Of a stretch of 31,943 bases of DNA, positions 1 to 11,197 are shown one piece after another. The stretch is from Bigelowiella natans CCMP2755 (taxonomy: Eukaryota; Cercozoa; Chlorarachniophyceae): the NCBI GenBank assembly GCA_000320545.1, contig ADNK01002452.1:1-31943 (forward strand), read 5' to 3'. Every line of letters begins with the position of its first letter. The first letter of the stretch is position 1. Under the pieces are notes generated by a model that searched no databases, was not told where the DNA came from, and was given only the letters and a program-made list of their open reading frames with translations. The position numbers and the translations under genes are program-made.

Positions 1-335
1 ATATGCACACTCTTGATTTCACAGCAGGGTCTATAGTTAATGTGTCGTGATCACGCACATCTATTCCGGTTATCTCACGAACAACAACATCGACTGCATA
101 GGTCAAGCGTGCGCACGCACATATGTAAACATATATATTTGATGTATATTATAGTACCGTTTGAGCAGCAGCCCTGTTCCTTCGTGTAGCAAGATTCTGT
201 CGCTGCTTCTCCTGACTCATGGGTTTCGAGGACGCTGCATCCCATTCAATCTGCTCAGTTAGTGAAGGGGGGGGGGGGAAAAGAAGAGGAGTAGGAAAAG
301 GAGCATTTCACTAATGTAGTAATCACCAGAGAGAG

Positions 336-379
<44 letters not shown>

Positions 380-1761
380 AAATATTTTCTAGTTTTGCCT
401 GTGAGCGTATAAATATAGGGTAATTCTCTTTAGAGACTGTCGCATTGGTGCTATTCATAATATAGGAGAGTTGTTTACGTCTGGAGAGGCGAAAATGTGC
501 TCTATCGTCATCCCGCTCTCCTCACACGTCACTTTGGCCTTTATCTGGTTGCTCGATGATGATAAGAGCTCCTACCAAACACGTTATGATTCAGAATACC
601 AAAGACCGACCTCGGCTGCTTTCATCGTGAGTACAACATCAAACGAATGTCCCTGGATGGATATAGTCGCTCCAGCGCACATGCATACACCCCGTATCAG
701 TAACAGCAGTAGTGGCACCTGTGAAAGTGCTTTATTCGGGACAAAATCGACTCGAAACTTGCCTTCCTTTGCCTCGGCTTTGATGTCGTAGCAGCACTTG
801 TCCGGCGTTGCAGCGTCCTCAGACGTCGAAGCAGACGCAACGATATTAACAGCTCCAAAAGCCTATGTACGTACACACACACACACACACATAAACACAC
901 ATATTTTATAATATATCTTAATTTGACTCAGTGTTCTCTTGGTTACTGCAAGTTTCGCGACTTGTCACGATATATTTACTATTAATAATTCGGATTGTTT
1001 CAGGTGAAATCGTCGCTGAGCACAGCATTATCTTTCCGTCAAACGCAGGTGTTTATGTTAAGCTTCCATTCCTACACCTGGAACTTCTCGAATATATGAG
1101 CAGAGACCCAGATATCTGTGGAGAGAGGAGGGGGTGCTGTCTTTGCCTGTTTTGTTAGTTACCAACTCCATATGAGAAGCAAGCTTCAGTTCTTCAATCG
1201 TCAGTCGCACTCGCTTTATGTACACTGCCTTCAGCTAAAATCACTCTTTTGTGTTGCGAGGACGGCATCAGGCGTGCTACCTTTATGAGAATTTGCTTTA
1301 TATCCTCGCTTTCCTATTATATATACCCGGACAAAACGATAGCAATAAGGCTGATGCGGACGGCAGACGGCCCGCTTACATTCAGCAATAGCGTTATGTC
1401 TACATTTCATATATTTCATACTACAAAACTAGCCATTCGAAAGATGCGCCTGTGCATAATATATGCATGTTTCATCGGTGTAAGCTTCGTCCCCTCTCTC
1501 CTTGTTAAATACCGTGCGGCCACGAGCAGTCTCCTTTACATCCCCTTTTTACAAAATGATGCCAAAATTAGACAACATGATGTGTGTTCTTGATTGCGTT
1601 GCCTGACAATTCTGGCAATTTCCACAAACATTGGCGACTATTTTCGCTACCGTTTGTTGTCGTAGCCTCTTCGTGGTTCTTGGACTTTTGGCTCGTTGAG
1701 CAGGATGGCGAAGCAGTCTTTTCCTTCCCGCTTGATCCGCCGAGAGATTTAACTATCGCAT
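1..1761 (-). CDS. Unrecognised multi-exon gene, 3' part, runs off left edge
   Basis: I do not recognise this protein. Exons that join in phase on the minus strand are 1761-1651, 1374-1327, 1280-1245, 852-719, 652-611, 568-479 and 253-158. A further piece, 93-1, reads well (DVVVREITGIDVRDHD) but its phase does not match the previous donor as I placed it. The first exon is hydrophilic and Ser/Thr/Lys-rich (GKEKTASPSCSTSQKSK). The middle has the look of a folded domain (KCCYDIKAEAKEGKFRVDF, then GHSFDVVLTMKAAE and NQIKAKVTCEESGMTIEHIF). A basic segment follows (SQEKQRQNLATRRNRAAA). There is no membrane segment or catalytic motif I can name. The start probably lies between 1762 and 2140, where another minus-strand reading (1889-2140) is open but cannot be joined securely. 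It is divergent from MAT1. I am fairly sure the exons are real and have no view on function. Confidence 0.5.
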
Positions 1762-2312
1762 CTGAGACCGAACATGGAGCAATAAAACAATTAACATATC
1801 TAAGAAGCGAGCGGGCGTTCCAGTCGCATGTTCAGCGATGAGCAGCTTCCATTGACGATTTTCTCACTTAAGAAAGGGTGCAACCACTTCACGGTTGCGA
1901 AGGTCGACGCATTTCGAGAAATATGTTAGCATAGCGGGTCAGCATACTTGCAATTGAGATGGAATAGTCCGCCTGCAGGCAAAGATAGGGCACTCGCTTT
2001 GGAAGCGATGCGGAAGAGGTGGAAGCCATCGACTCCTTTTGTCGAGTGATGAAATGGATCGTAATTTCTACGAACGACAACATTAACATCCAAATTTCAA
2101 AGTTTGAAATAAAATCGATGTCGCGCAGAGTAATCCGCAACTTTTTTAAAAAATATGGATAAATTCCGTAATTTTATTGTCGCAAGAAACGTTTCCCCTA
2201 CATCTAATAACTCTAGCCTTTGGCTTCTCCCTCCGACCCCATGCGGGCTTGAAGAAGAGCACTTTTCTCATCCTTAGCCTACCACTTTTTCGAAGAGAGG
2301 GGGGGGGGGCGG
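1762..2312. promoter_or_regulatory. Shared 5' region between two divergent genes
   Basis: This stretch separates the minus-strand gene from the MAT1 start codon at 2313. An 83-codon minus-strand reading at 1889-2140, and a short tryptophan-bearing stretch near 1840-1870, may be 5' exons of the left gene, so the true non-coding part may be only about 170 bases (2141-2312). It holds an A/T-rich block around 2143-2180, a pyrimidine-rich stretch at 2220-2290, and a G run immediately before the MAT1 ATG. No TATA box or initiator can be assigned with confidence. Confidence 0.3.
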
Positions 2313-3143
2313 ATGTTTATTCTCGAAGACCTTCCAGAGGAGGAAGCTCGGTGTGAAAACTGCGGAAATAATGCCCATGAACTCCTCGAAGGGAAGAAAA
2401 TCAGGTAATGAATCATTGACTCATACACATTTGTAGCCAATTTCTCGATTTAGCATAGCACGACGTTTCCAAAGTTTAGAGGAACATTACCTATTCAATG
2501 GCGATCTGTACCTGCTGAGCTCTCCATGCATCGTTTCTCCGCCACAGGTATTCGAGTTGCTGCGGACGATGTTTATGCGACTCATGCGTGATTACGAAAT
2601 TTCCGACCCAATCTGACATTAAGACGTGCCCGAAGGTAGCAGCAGTAGTAGTAGTTGTTGTTGTCAATAGTAGTGGTAGTGGTAGTCGTAGCAGCAGCAG
2701 CAGTAGTTTGCAGCCATTACAAATGGTCATTGTAACGTGACTCTCGGTCGCATTGCATTTGCCCCCCAACCCTGCCTCTCTTCCAACTAGCAATACATGC
2801 TCGATTTTAGACAAACATTTTTCGTTTTTTACCTGCCAACAGTGTCAAGAAAGAGTTGGACGAAGCAGTTATAAGCTGGATACCATAGGTAATCCTCTGC
2901 TATCTAACGTTAGATGTCGTGTGGAATCGATGCACTCGTGTCTGCCGGTGCTTTACGATGACATCTGCCCCGTGCATGTGTGTGGTGTTTTCTATTAGAA
3001 CGGCAAAAGTATAAGCGCTCTGTGCAAGTCCGTAAGAAGACCATAGAAACCATTTTCATCCTAGTTCCTGCGGATTTCGAGCACGATTCGAAGCAGTATA
3101 ACGATTACTTAGAAACGGTAGCACTCTGCATACACTGTACACA

Positions 3144-3231
<88 letters not shown>

Positions 3232-4273
3232 GTTTCAACAAGATGTGTTGATTTGCTTCTTTAACATCTTGATAAGATTGCGGATTATGAGTATGGAATG
3301 GCCTATGGAACAGCAGATGAAAAAAAGGTTCTAAAATTATCAATAACAAGCTCTTCACTAAAACAATCAAACAAATCTGATATATTATGAATGCAGATGC
3401 ACATGTATTCCGGTATTCCAGTTATATTTATTGATATCTGAGTAGAAATGAGTTTGCTCCGAAAATATCTTAGATTGCTCTGAAAGCTGCCCCCCCTCCC
3501 CTCTCTTACCACCCTCCTCCTCAGAAAGCTAGCATCGAGCTCGACAAATTCAAAAAAGCATATCAAGAAGTAACAACGGATTTCATGTGTTTTATGCCTG
3601 CATCATCCATACATTTTATTGCTGGGACAACTACTATATCCAAGCTCGGTTTGTGTGCTAGTGCGGACATGTGTTTGCGTGCGAGTATGTGAGTGTGTGC
3701 GATGTGTGTGTGTGTGTGTGTATGTGTGTGTGTGTGCGTGTGTGGTAGAGGTATTTCCGTGGCCTCATTTTTTTAAAATTATTTCTAATCAGAAAATACA
3801 GCTGCGGAGGGATAGAAAGCACTCCAACGACGACAACAGGATGGAGGTCAAATGCCCCTCACGATTTGTACTCACAGTTGAATTGAGCACAAATAATACA
3901 GCTCTCAGGCCTGTGCTTGTGTAATCAGGTCCAAGAAGAGACCTCAGCGCATGCGGTTGCTACTGGGCAGTACCGAGGAGATATAATAAACGTCGTTCCC
4001 ATGGTCAATTACGCTAGAGAGTGCAAGATTCATGAACGCGTGTGCGGATTTGTATGTAGAGCGTGGGGTCGAATAGGGAGGGGAGAGGGAGAGGGAGAGA
4101 GAGGGAGAGAGAGAGAGGGCAGGAGAGAAAAGGAGGTTGTCTTTCTCATTGTGGTGGAATGTTCCTTACAACAACAAACAAACATCAGGCCCGAAAGAGA
4201 AAGCAGGCACGCAAATCGAATGCCTCAAAGGACGTCATCAGACAAGCTGGGGGTAACAAATACATACGAATAT

Positions 4274-4317
<44 letters not shown>

Positions 4318-4546
4318 GATACATATATCACGTGTGTGTGGGGGAGAGAGGGAGAGAGAGTTTGTATCTCTTCATATCGAGAGAGGGTAAGAGGGTCGCA
4401 AGGCGCTCTAGTGTGATATGAAGCTTAGATTCCAATACATGGTCATTTTGCGATTGTTCCCAAACACAGGTTATAAGATCGAGTACGACTCAACAAAGAG
4501 CGCGGAGGAAGCTGATGCTATGATGTTTTACGGGATCTTATACTAG
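2313..4546 (+). CDS. MAT1: MAT1/Tfb3, CDK-activating kinase assembly factor (TFIIH)
   Basis: MAT1 bridges CDK7-cyclin H to core TFIIH in transcription and nucleotide excision repair. Ten phase-consistent exons: 2313-2404, 2548-2635, 2843-2888, 2999-3117, 3277-3327, 3525-3569, 3793-3846, 3929-4051, 4189-4252, 4470-4546 (about 252 residues; human MAT1 has 309). Met1 at 2313 puts the RING Cys pair (CENC, residues 14-17) near the N terminus, as in the family. The rest of the RING reads CCGRCLCDSC (35-44) and CPKC (58-61). From the last RING Cys to the VRKK motif the spacing equals that of human MAT1 (28 residues). Then come the family motif around QYNDYLE, a charged helical middle (ELDKFKKAYQE), the ATGQYRG...PMVNY segment, and a C terminus (GYKIEYDSTKSAEEADAM) matching the MAT1 tail. 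The end of exon 8 could be 4039 instead of 4051. The usual RING His is replaced by Arg. Confidence 0.87.
3139..3229. repeat. Compound (CA)n-(TA)n microsatellite in MAT1 intron 4
   Basis: A CA dinucleotide run passes directly into a TA run. It lies between the donor after 3117 and the acceptor before 3277. The same CA-to-TA arrangement recurs in introns elsewhere in the window. Confidence 0.95.
4255..4400. repeat. (TA)n and GA-rich tract in last MAT1 intron
   Basis: A TA run of about 37 bases (4277-4313) is followed by a GA-rich stretch (4340-4387). Both lie between MAT1 exons 9 and 10. The long plus-strand readings across this stretch are translations of the repeats. Confidence 0.9.
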
Positions 4547-5991
4547 TGTTTGTATCATGTTCAGTAATTCGCTCGATGGTTCAGATTCTTCTGTATCATG
4601 TTTTCCAGAAACGATGGATGCTGTCTTTACCAATAGCAGAACGGTGTAATTATGCAAAATAACTGCCCAAGTATCGACAGCATGTTGCATGATCTCTGCA
4701 TTGTACACTGCTACATAGCGTGCCGAGTCATCAGCCTTCGGTGTATGTCCCCCTTGCACGTGCTTATAGCTTCTCTCGCAACAATACGAAGTGTGTGAAT
4801 GGAGCATGCTACATGCAGTTCATCCATTGGAACTTTGATGGAAGAAAAAAGATTATTCGACCGCTGCTGTCGCATGCTGCATGTATCTAGATGTACATGC
4901 TAGCATGCTACGTGGACTAGCTAGCTAGCACGCGAGTATACAAGTGTGTCTAGGTGTCTACGTGTGGTCGCACTGACTATATATAACTGATCAACATGCT
5001 GTATGCACGGCACTGATAAGCGTCTATCGATCTTTGTAGCGGTACTGCTAGACTGTGCAACATGACCGCCCGCCCAATTAAAATGTTAGGACGACACAAT
5101 TATTATTATAAAGGTGCAAATGAACAGAGAATCACGCCAATGATTGACGAGCAAATATGCGCAAATAATTTGCTTCACTCGAACCATCGCTACCGTGACC
5201 AAATGGGCGACCATTAGAGCATTAGACGGCTACGATCAACGCAGCCAGCTGCTTATTTGAGCGCGTTTTTAATTCTAACTAGCATATTCATTAGCTAATG
5301 TAGCATTGTCGTCACAGCTAGACAGGGAGATGTCTAGTTTAGCTAAATGTCTAGATGCGTCTTTGCAGAATGTAAATTTGAGTACAGATTGACAAAAGCG
5401 CAGTCATCATAGTGAGTTTAAAGCCCCTTATGTATCTTCTTCTTCTTCTTCTTCTTCTTCTTCTTCATTTTCATTTTTCTCCTCCTCTGTTTCACCTCCT
5501 GCATTCTTATCCGTTTTCCCTCCTCGCTCCTCTCTTCCTATCACTGCCTCTTTTGCGTGCTGCAAGCACAGCCCCGCCTCTACAACTCTCTGGATAAGTG
5601 CCATCCCCCCCTGTCATGAATAGCATGGAGCAACGAGTAACAAAACGCCTACATCATCAATGCTTGAGGCAATCATAACAAACTGAAGTGAACGAAAGGG
5701 GAAGAGTGATGGTCTCTGCTGCATCATATGCTAAGCTTATAAGATGATTAGTGCCGGGCATGATGATGATATGACCTGCTTGAAGGCACTGAGGTAGGCA
5801 CTGCTCCACCCGCAGTTCTGGATATATTGGCGGTTTATAATGGTTTCAGGCACCATCTTTTCCTGATATACATTGGCAGATTATTCGATTATAATTGTGT
5901 CAAGAGCCTTCCTTTCCTGCGATAACAAAGTAGTACATCTGCTTCGGTGTGCTTGCGAGCATGTGCTATGTTTGTGTGAAGGTGTGTATGA

Positions 5992-6023
<32 letters not shown>

Positions 6024-6235
6024 CGTGCGTGCATGTGTCGGAAGAATGCAGTGTCTCTAGCGTGATGATGATATAGATATTGCAACTACAGACTCGTCTT
6101 TCTGCTTTGAATTCCGTTGTATCTATCTACACATCTCTATCTTTTACCCTGTTTGCATGGTGGTGATACACGCCGACTTGTTCTTTCTTATCATACATGC
6201 AATGAACGTTCCCTGCCCAGCCGCAGATTCCTTGG

Positions 6236-6273
<38 letters not shown>

Positions 6274-6889
6274 ATAAATTGAAATACATGTTTATATTTG
6301 TCGACATGCGAAGTAAGTAACTAATATGCACGGTATACTATTACACATGCAGCACGCGCTGGCAATCTAGAAGCTCCTCCCCCTCCCCCTCCCCCTCCTC
6401 TTCTTTCCCTCCCTGTCTTCTCTGGCCCTTGATGGTTTTGTGTCATGATTATGTGCCTCCCTACCCGTCCTCTCGTCGATTCGCTTCTCCGTGCATGTGC
6501 AGATTAGATATCTGGCGATTAGCACCAAACGGCGTTGGATGGTAAACAGTAAGTCGCCGTGCTAAGCTTCTCAGTAGATTGCGTGTAGGTGTGCGCAGTT
6601 TATAAGGCGTATGAGAATATACAGATCCTTTGTCAGAACATACGCATGTTGTGGTTACGGGATACTAACAGCATGATTAGAGAGCGGTGATCAGTTGAGG
6701 AGGGGGTGGGGGGGGGGGAGGATGGAGGCTGTGAAAGAGAGAGTGCGGCGTTGAAACAACTTCTTCGTACCACGCCTCTCTCTCGCCTTTCTCGTTAGTT
6801 GTGCGATGCAAATCTGGTTAGTGATGTGTGCAAGTTCTCTTCTTCCTCTCTGTCTCTCTCTGTCTCTCTCTCTCTCTGTCTCTCTCTCC
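4547..6889. other. Intergenic region between convergent genes
   Basis: About 2.3 kb lies between the MAT1 stop and the stop of the minus-strand gene. It contains a perfect palindrome CATGCTAGCATG (4896-4907) within a run of CTAGC motifs, a TTC run (about 5439-5466), a GC/GT dinucleotide run (about 5997-6022), a TA run (about 6239-6270), CCCCTC repeats (6376-6400) and a G run (6700-6720). A minus-strand reading of 89 codons (4538-4807) is open and partly protein-like (RYVAVYNAEIMQHAVDTWAV), but it overlaps the MAT1 stop and cannot be joined to other exons. I see no other gene. Confidence 0.5.
5439..5466 (+). repeat. (TTC)n trinucleotide repeat
   Basis: About nine TTC/TCT units lie in the intergenic stretch. 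They create a leucine-run reading frame at 5412-5597, which I do not consider a gene. Confidence 0.9.
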
Positions 6890-7753
6890 TTACGATATAT
6901 CAGGCAGCCTCTCCACAGTAACGTTGTTGTAGTCAAGATGCAACTTGAGGTAATACTCGGGATTTATCAGATAAAACCCTCCAGATGCCTGTATAGATAT
7001 CATTCAAGATCCTTCATAAGGACTACAACAGCATTGTTCGCAAAGATAACATCATCGATTCATGAATGCCAACATTCGAACGAGATGAAATGGTGAAATC
7101 TACCCCCCCCCCCATCATGATCGTGAATGACAATGGGGGGTACTCACGTCTTTGTCAATAAACCGTGCCGATTGGATGTAAGAATCTTGATCCTGATTTC
7201 CCCCGCCACACACAAAGCAGGACTACGTTAAGATGGCGAGGAAGAAGACGAGATGATGAAGTCGGTAGCAAGGAAATGGGCCCCTCGGTGATTTCTCGCT
7301 CGAGTAAGACCTCCAAATCCGAATACGAAGTGAGGGATTCAGAGCATGATTTGAATGGTTACATTACCATCATAGGGCATCATCATATGTATTCACATGG
7401 TGTTGTTGTTGTTGTTGTTGTTGTTATTGCTGTTGTTGGGGCTGGGGATGGTTCTTCATCATGAGAACGATAAAGAAAAATGCGCGGTAAACGACCTTGA
7501 CGTACTGGGCAAACACAGCCGCATTCTTGGCGAGTAGATCGACCCCATCAGCAAGGTATGCTCTCGCAGCTCCACGAGTGCAAAGCCCCCCTATATTAAT
7601 ATTGCACGCATGCTGTTTCTAAGATCCCTCCTCCCATGCGGAGTTTGAGTCATCCCAACCCCAATCTCCTTCAGGGAAAAAAGGCAATTATCAACGTGTT
7701 TTCCCTCTCGTCGCCACCATCTCATCGGTGAGAGGAGGAAGAGGAGGAGGCAT

Positions 7754-7796
<43 letters not shown>

Positions 7797-8235
7797 TGCG
7801 GTGCAACCTATATCGATATATCCGGAGAGGTCTCCGGCGGCGTTGTGAAGAAAGCAGCGTTTGTCGGCCTTCTCTACTTGCAGCAAAGATGGTTGCACCT
7901 GATGGTGATTTCGAGTAGCGGGTGGTTGGTTGGGTTGGGGAGGGAGGTCAAAGTCAGGCGTTTACAAGGAAGGGGGACAACCGATGCAATCCACAACGGT
8001 ATATTTACATGTGTGCGTGTGAGTGCGTCTGTGTGTTTATTTTTTAGCTTGTTCTTTTTACGTGAGGAGCCCTGAATCGATTGTTTACTCGATGCACACG
8101 CACGAAATCATACCTAGAGAAGGCACACACACACACACACGCACACACACACACGCGCACACACACACACACACTCTGACAAAAACATAAACATATATAA
8201 ACAGATGCTAGAAAGATTGTATACAAATGCATGTG

Positions 8236-8277
<42 letters not shown>

Positions 8278-9571
8278 TTGGTATGCTAAACCTTATTCCT
8301 CTCTGCTGCTCCGCAGCAACAATCATTCGCATGCAATTGTGCATATGGAACAGGGCGATGAAGCCATTAGCCTTGCAGTTGTAGAATGGCAGAGGACCGC
8401 ACCATGCTCTGCCTCTCACCTGTGACATGAACGCTCGAAAATCCCTCTCTGACGAGAAGAATTCAGGAACAGATACATGCATACGGAATGTTAAGGAAAA
8501 CAGAGCAGAACATAACACCTGAAGTGGTCATGGAGTGAAATGGAAGAGTGCTATCTTACTAGTATCGGCAGAAATACCTTCCTTCTGAGACCGAATCAAT
8601 GAGAAAAACCACTTGGTGATGTTTAAATCTCTGTGCTTCCTGTACATCTCGAAGAGCTTCCAAGCGAACACAACGACACATGCGGCGACCAAAAACACAG
8701 CGTAGTGATAAGCTCGAGCTTGGGAAGCACGTGCGAGAACGATAAATAGTCGATTGACGTTGCGAACAAGACAAATAGAGGACATTCAAGATCGCTAATA
8801 TTTTTGGAAAATACCCTTACTTCGCCCTTAGCGGCGGTTTTTGAAACGTTCCAAAGATGCAGATATTTCCCATGAAGACCTTGCTTGAAGTCAGCTTCAG
8901 CACTAACGCTCATAAACACATCGGCGTCGAGTGTATCCAGAAGATATTTTCTCGTGTCTTTTGCTGTAAGCACCGCTCGCTGTTCTCTTCCATAAGCGCA
9001 CACTGCTATTTTCGAATAGCGCGGCCTAAATGATACATTGAAGACGATCAAGCGAAGATGTTAGCGAAGATGTTAACAGGGATTGGTTTTTAGAGGCAGC
9101 GACAAGGATGCACTTTATATTAAGGATATTAAGAAATATCTCTTCATAAAGCTTCTCATTTATGTTGTACCAAACTCACCTACTCATCCGAATATTTTGG
9201 TATCTAGCACTTGAGTTATCTCTCTCACAGTGTTTGCCATTATTCTTGACATTCGTCTTCTTTCTTGCCGCCATAAAGGACAAAGAAGACCCAAGCGGCG
9301 CCACTTGCGATCTGGAAATATTCCCGACTTCCTCTCCCTTATTATTTTCATAATTCCTTCCTTTATCTTCTCGTGCCTCTCCAAAGCTGTAGTCAATCCC
9401 TTTAATCTTACGGGAAGAGGTCTGGGGAGCGGTAAAGTTATGTGAAGGAATCTGCAAAGAGGACATTGCGTTATTATCCGCAGCATACATAGCTACATTG
9501 CTAGGTAGAGCTGCAGTTTTGGTAGCGTTGTCCCTCTGAAGCCAACAGTAGTTAAACTGGAGAATCGCCAT
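6890..9571 (-). CDS. Glycosyltransferase-like protein, multi-exon
   Basis: Phase-consistent minus-strand exons: 9571-9180, 9025-8821, 8656-8560, 8448-8420, 8371-8292, 8113-8089 (a 25-base micro-exon), 7898-7808, 7590-7496, 6988-6890; an optional extra exon at 7310-7227 also fits in phase. The product is about 370-398 residues. After a hydrophilic N-terminal region it shows SKIAVCAYGREQRAVLTAK, then YLLDTLDADVFM, a helix with CMRMIVAAEQQRGI followed by YDFVRVHR, then a Gly-rich loop leading to TRGAARAYL, and it ends NPEYYLKLHL...VTVERLPDIS. This order recalls algal and oomycete secreted or Golgi glycosyltransferase-like proteins, in which a YxxVxRxRxD motif follows the ExxxG helix. Here the Asp of that motif is absent and no DxD is visible, so activity is uncertain. 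The start at 9571 is the first Met; an upstream exon with a signal anchor is possible. The start of the third exon (8656) is the weakest junction. Confidence 0.62.
7763..7796 (+). repeat. (CAG)n trinucleotide repeat in intron
   Basis: About eleven CAG/AGC units lie in an intron of the minus-strand glycosyltransferase-like gene, between the exons 7898-7808 and 7590-7496. The plus-strand poly-serine reading through it is not supported as coding. Confidence 0.9.
8125..8272. repeat. (CA)n and (TA)n microsatellites in intron
   Basis: CA/CG dinucleotides (8125-8175) and a TA run (about 8239-8272) fill the intron between the minus-strand exons 8371-8292 and 8113-8089. On the coding strand the TG run sits only about 10 bases upstream of the acceptor. 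Confidence 0.92.
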
Positions 9572-9715
9572 AGTCGCTGCCGTCTGCCAGGGTATTCGTT
9601 TACAAAATCGTATTCATGTGCTTATGCCCGCTTGTGTTTCTGCGTGTTTGTGTGTATTTTCTCTCTCCCTCTCTCTCTCGCTCTCTCCCTCCCCTCCCCC
9701 CCCCCTCCCCCCTCC

Positions 9716-9778
<63 letters not shown>

Positions 9779-10626
9779 TGTGTGTTTTGCACGCATGTCT
9801 AATTTTCTTAATATCTCCCCAATATCACCAAAATGCGCACACATACACACACATACGCAGAGAGTGGAAGAGGGGGGAGAAAGATGGAACATCTTATTTG
9901 CAAATAAATCAATGAAATCGCCATAAAAGACTCCGCATATTTCTCTCCAAGGATACTATATGAACCCCTTCCTTACACATACAATATCCTCATTCTCTCA
10001 TGTTCCCGGATTCATCACATCTGAGCTACCCAGAAGATGAGAGGCTGCCGAGTGAGCGAAGCAATATTCGTTTTCAGATTCGTCTTCTTCTCATTTCCGT
10101 CTTCTCTCGTCCTCCCCCCTGGATCCTGTCTGTTCGAAGACGCCTCCTCTTTTAATTTAAAACCCATACTCCGCAATATGGACGAGCCTTTGGTGGGGGA
10201 GGACGGGGGAGGATAGATTGTGTGTGAGTATTGTGAAGGAAGAACAGCACCATCGTGAATATTCGATAGAAAACACAGAATATTTTACTCATACGACATA
10301 AATTATAGGTTGTCGCTGGTGTAAAGTTAGATACATTTGGCACGTGCCTATTGGAGTGGGACACGTTCCAGGAGAAGATCCATCAAGAAGTGCTGGCCAC
10401 GTGTTGCTGAGGTGCGGAGTCTCGGAACACCGCTAGTAGTGTGAAACGACAATCAATCTTGGCTGTCGTAGAAATAAAATGAATGATATTTTACAAATTA
10501 TCTCCATTGTCAGGAAAATTTGGATTAATTGTGATTATTTTACCCAAAAGCATAACATCCAATGGCGCCCGACCGGGGCTGCCTGCGGCTCTATACTTTG
10601 GAGAGGAGACTCCGCTTGAATCCTAG
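9572..10626. promoter_or_regulatory. Divergent 5' flank of two multi-exon genes
   Basis: About 1 kb lies between the first Met of the minus-strand gene and the first plus-strand exon I can join. It contains a long CT run passing into a TG run (9659-9785). The stretch 10331-10411 lies between a plausible acceptor and donor and could be a further plus-strand exon; one frame reads LLEWDTFQEKIHQE and the other two are also open, so I left it out of the model. The 5' end of the plus-strand gene, and both promoters, probably fall here. No core promoter motif stands out. Confidence 0.3.
9659..9785. repeat. (CT)n-(TG)n compound microsatellite
   Basis: CT-rich sequence with C runs passes into a pure CT run and then a TG run. 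The overlapping plus-strand Ser/Leu readings and minus-strand Arg/Glu readings are artefacts of this tract. Confidence 0.95.
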
Positions 10627-11057
10627 GCTATTGCTGCGGCTACGGATCATATTCTTGGCAGCTTGCGTGTAATAAATTATGTGGATGATACAAATTGACT
10701 CTATATTGCGAATATATTTATGCTCTCTTTTTAATCGTAAAAATTATGCGTCTTCAACGTTATCCCTCAGGATTTTCTTGGCCATATCAGCATGCTCGCC
10801 AAAACGAAGGTGTTCAAGTCACCCACTTTTTATGACCTCCACACCTCAAACGTTGACATATTGTGTTTCCTACGTACAGTACGCTGCTTTTGAATCGACG
10901 GCGGCGAAAGGGAGGTACCTTGTGTGTGTGAAATATGTTCACAATTAGTTGTTGCTCACCCCTTACTTCACTTGTTGTCATTTGTATCGGCATGGCCCAT
11001 AAGGAATGAAAACTAGTTATTTCGAGAGCGAAATGACTGAAGGTACCGCCCATCTTT

Positions 11058-11089
<32 letters not shown>

Positions 11090-11122
11090 ACTTATGTACA
11101 CAAATAGGTGTGCGTGCTTACA

Positions 11123-11197
<75 letters not shown>

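Noticed and set aside
3917-4416. Long plus-strand frames of 117-157 codons through GA and TA repeats
   Set aside because: Only 3929-4051 and 4189-4252 belong to MAT1; the rest is repeat inside introns.
4538-4807. A minus-strand 89-codon frame
   Set aside because: Partly protein-like, but it overlaps the MAT1 stop codon and has no partner exons in phase with the gene ending at 6890.
9614-9926. Three overlapping open frames on both strands
   Set aside because: They translate a CT/TG microsatellite into Ser-Leu, Val-Cys or Arg-Glu runs.
10880-10914. An alternative exon reading YAAFESTAAKG
   Set aside because: It joins the next exon in another phase, but that chain gives poorer sequence downstream than the chain through 10791-10873, 11404-11454, 11588-11618, 11794-11847 and 12022-12058.
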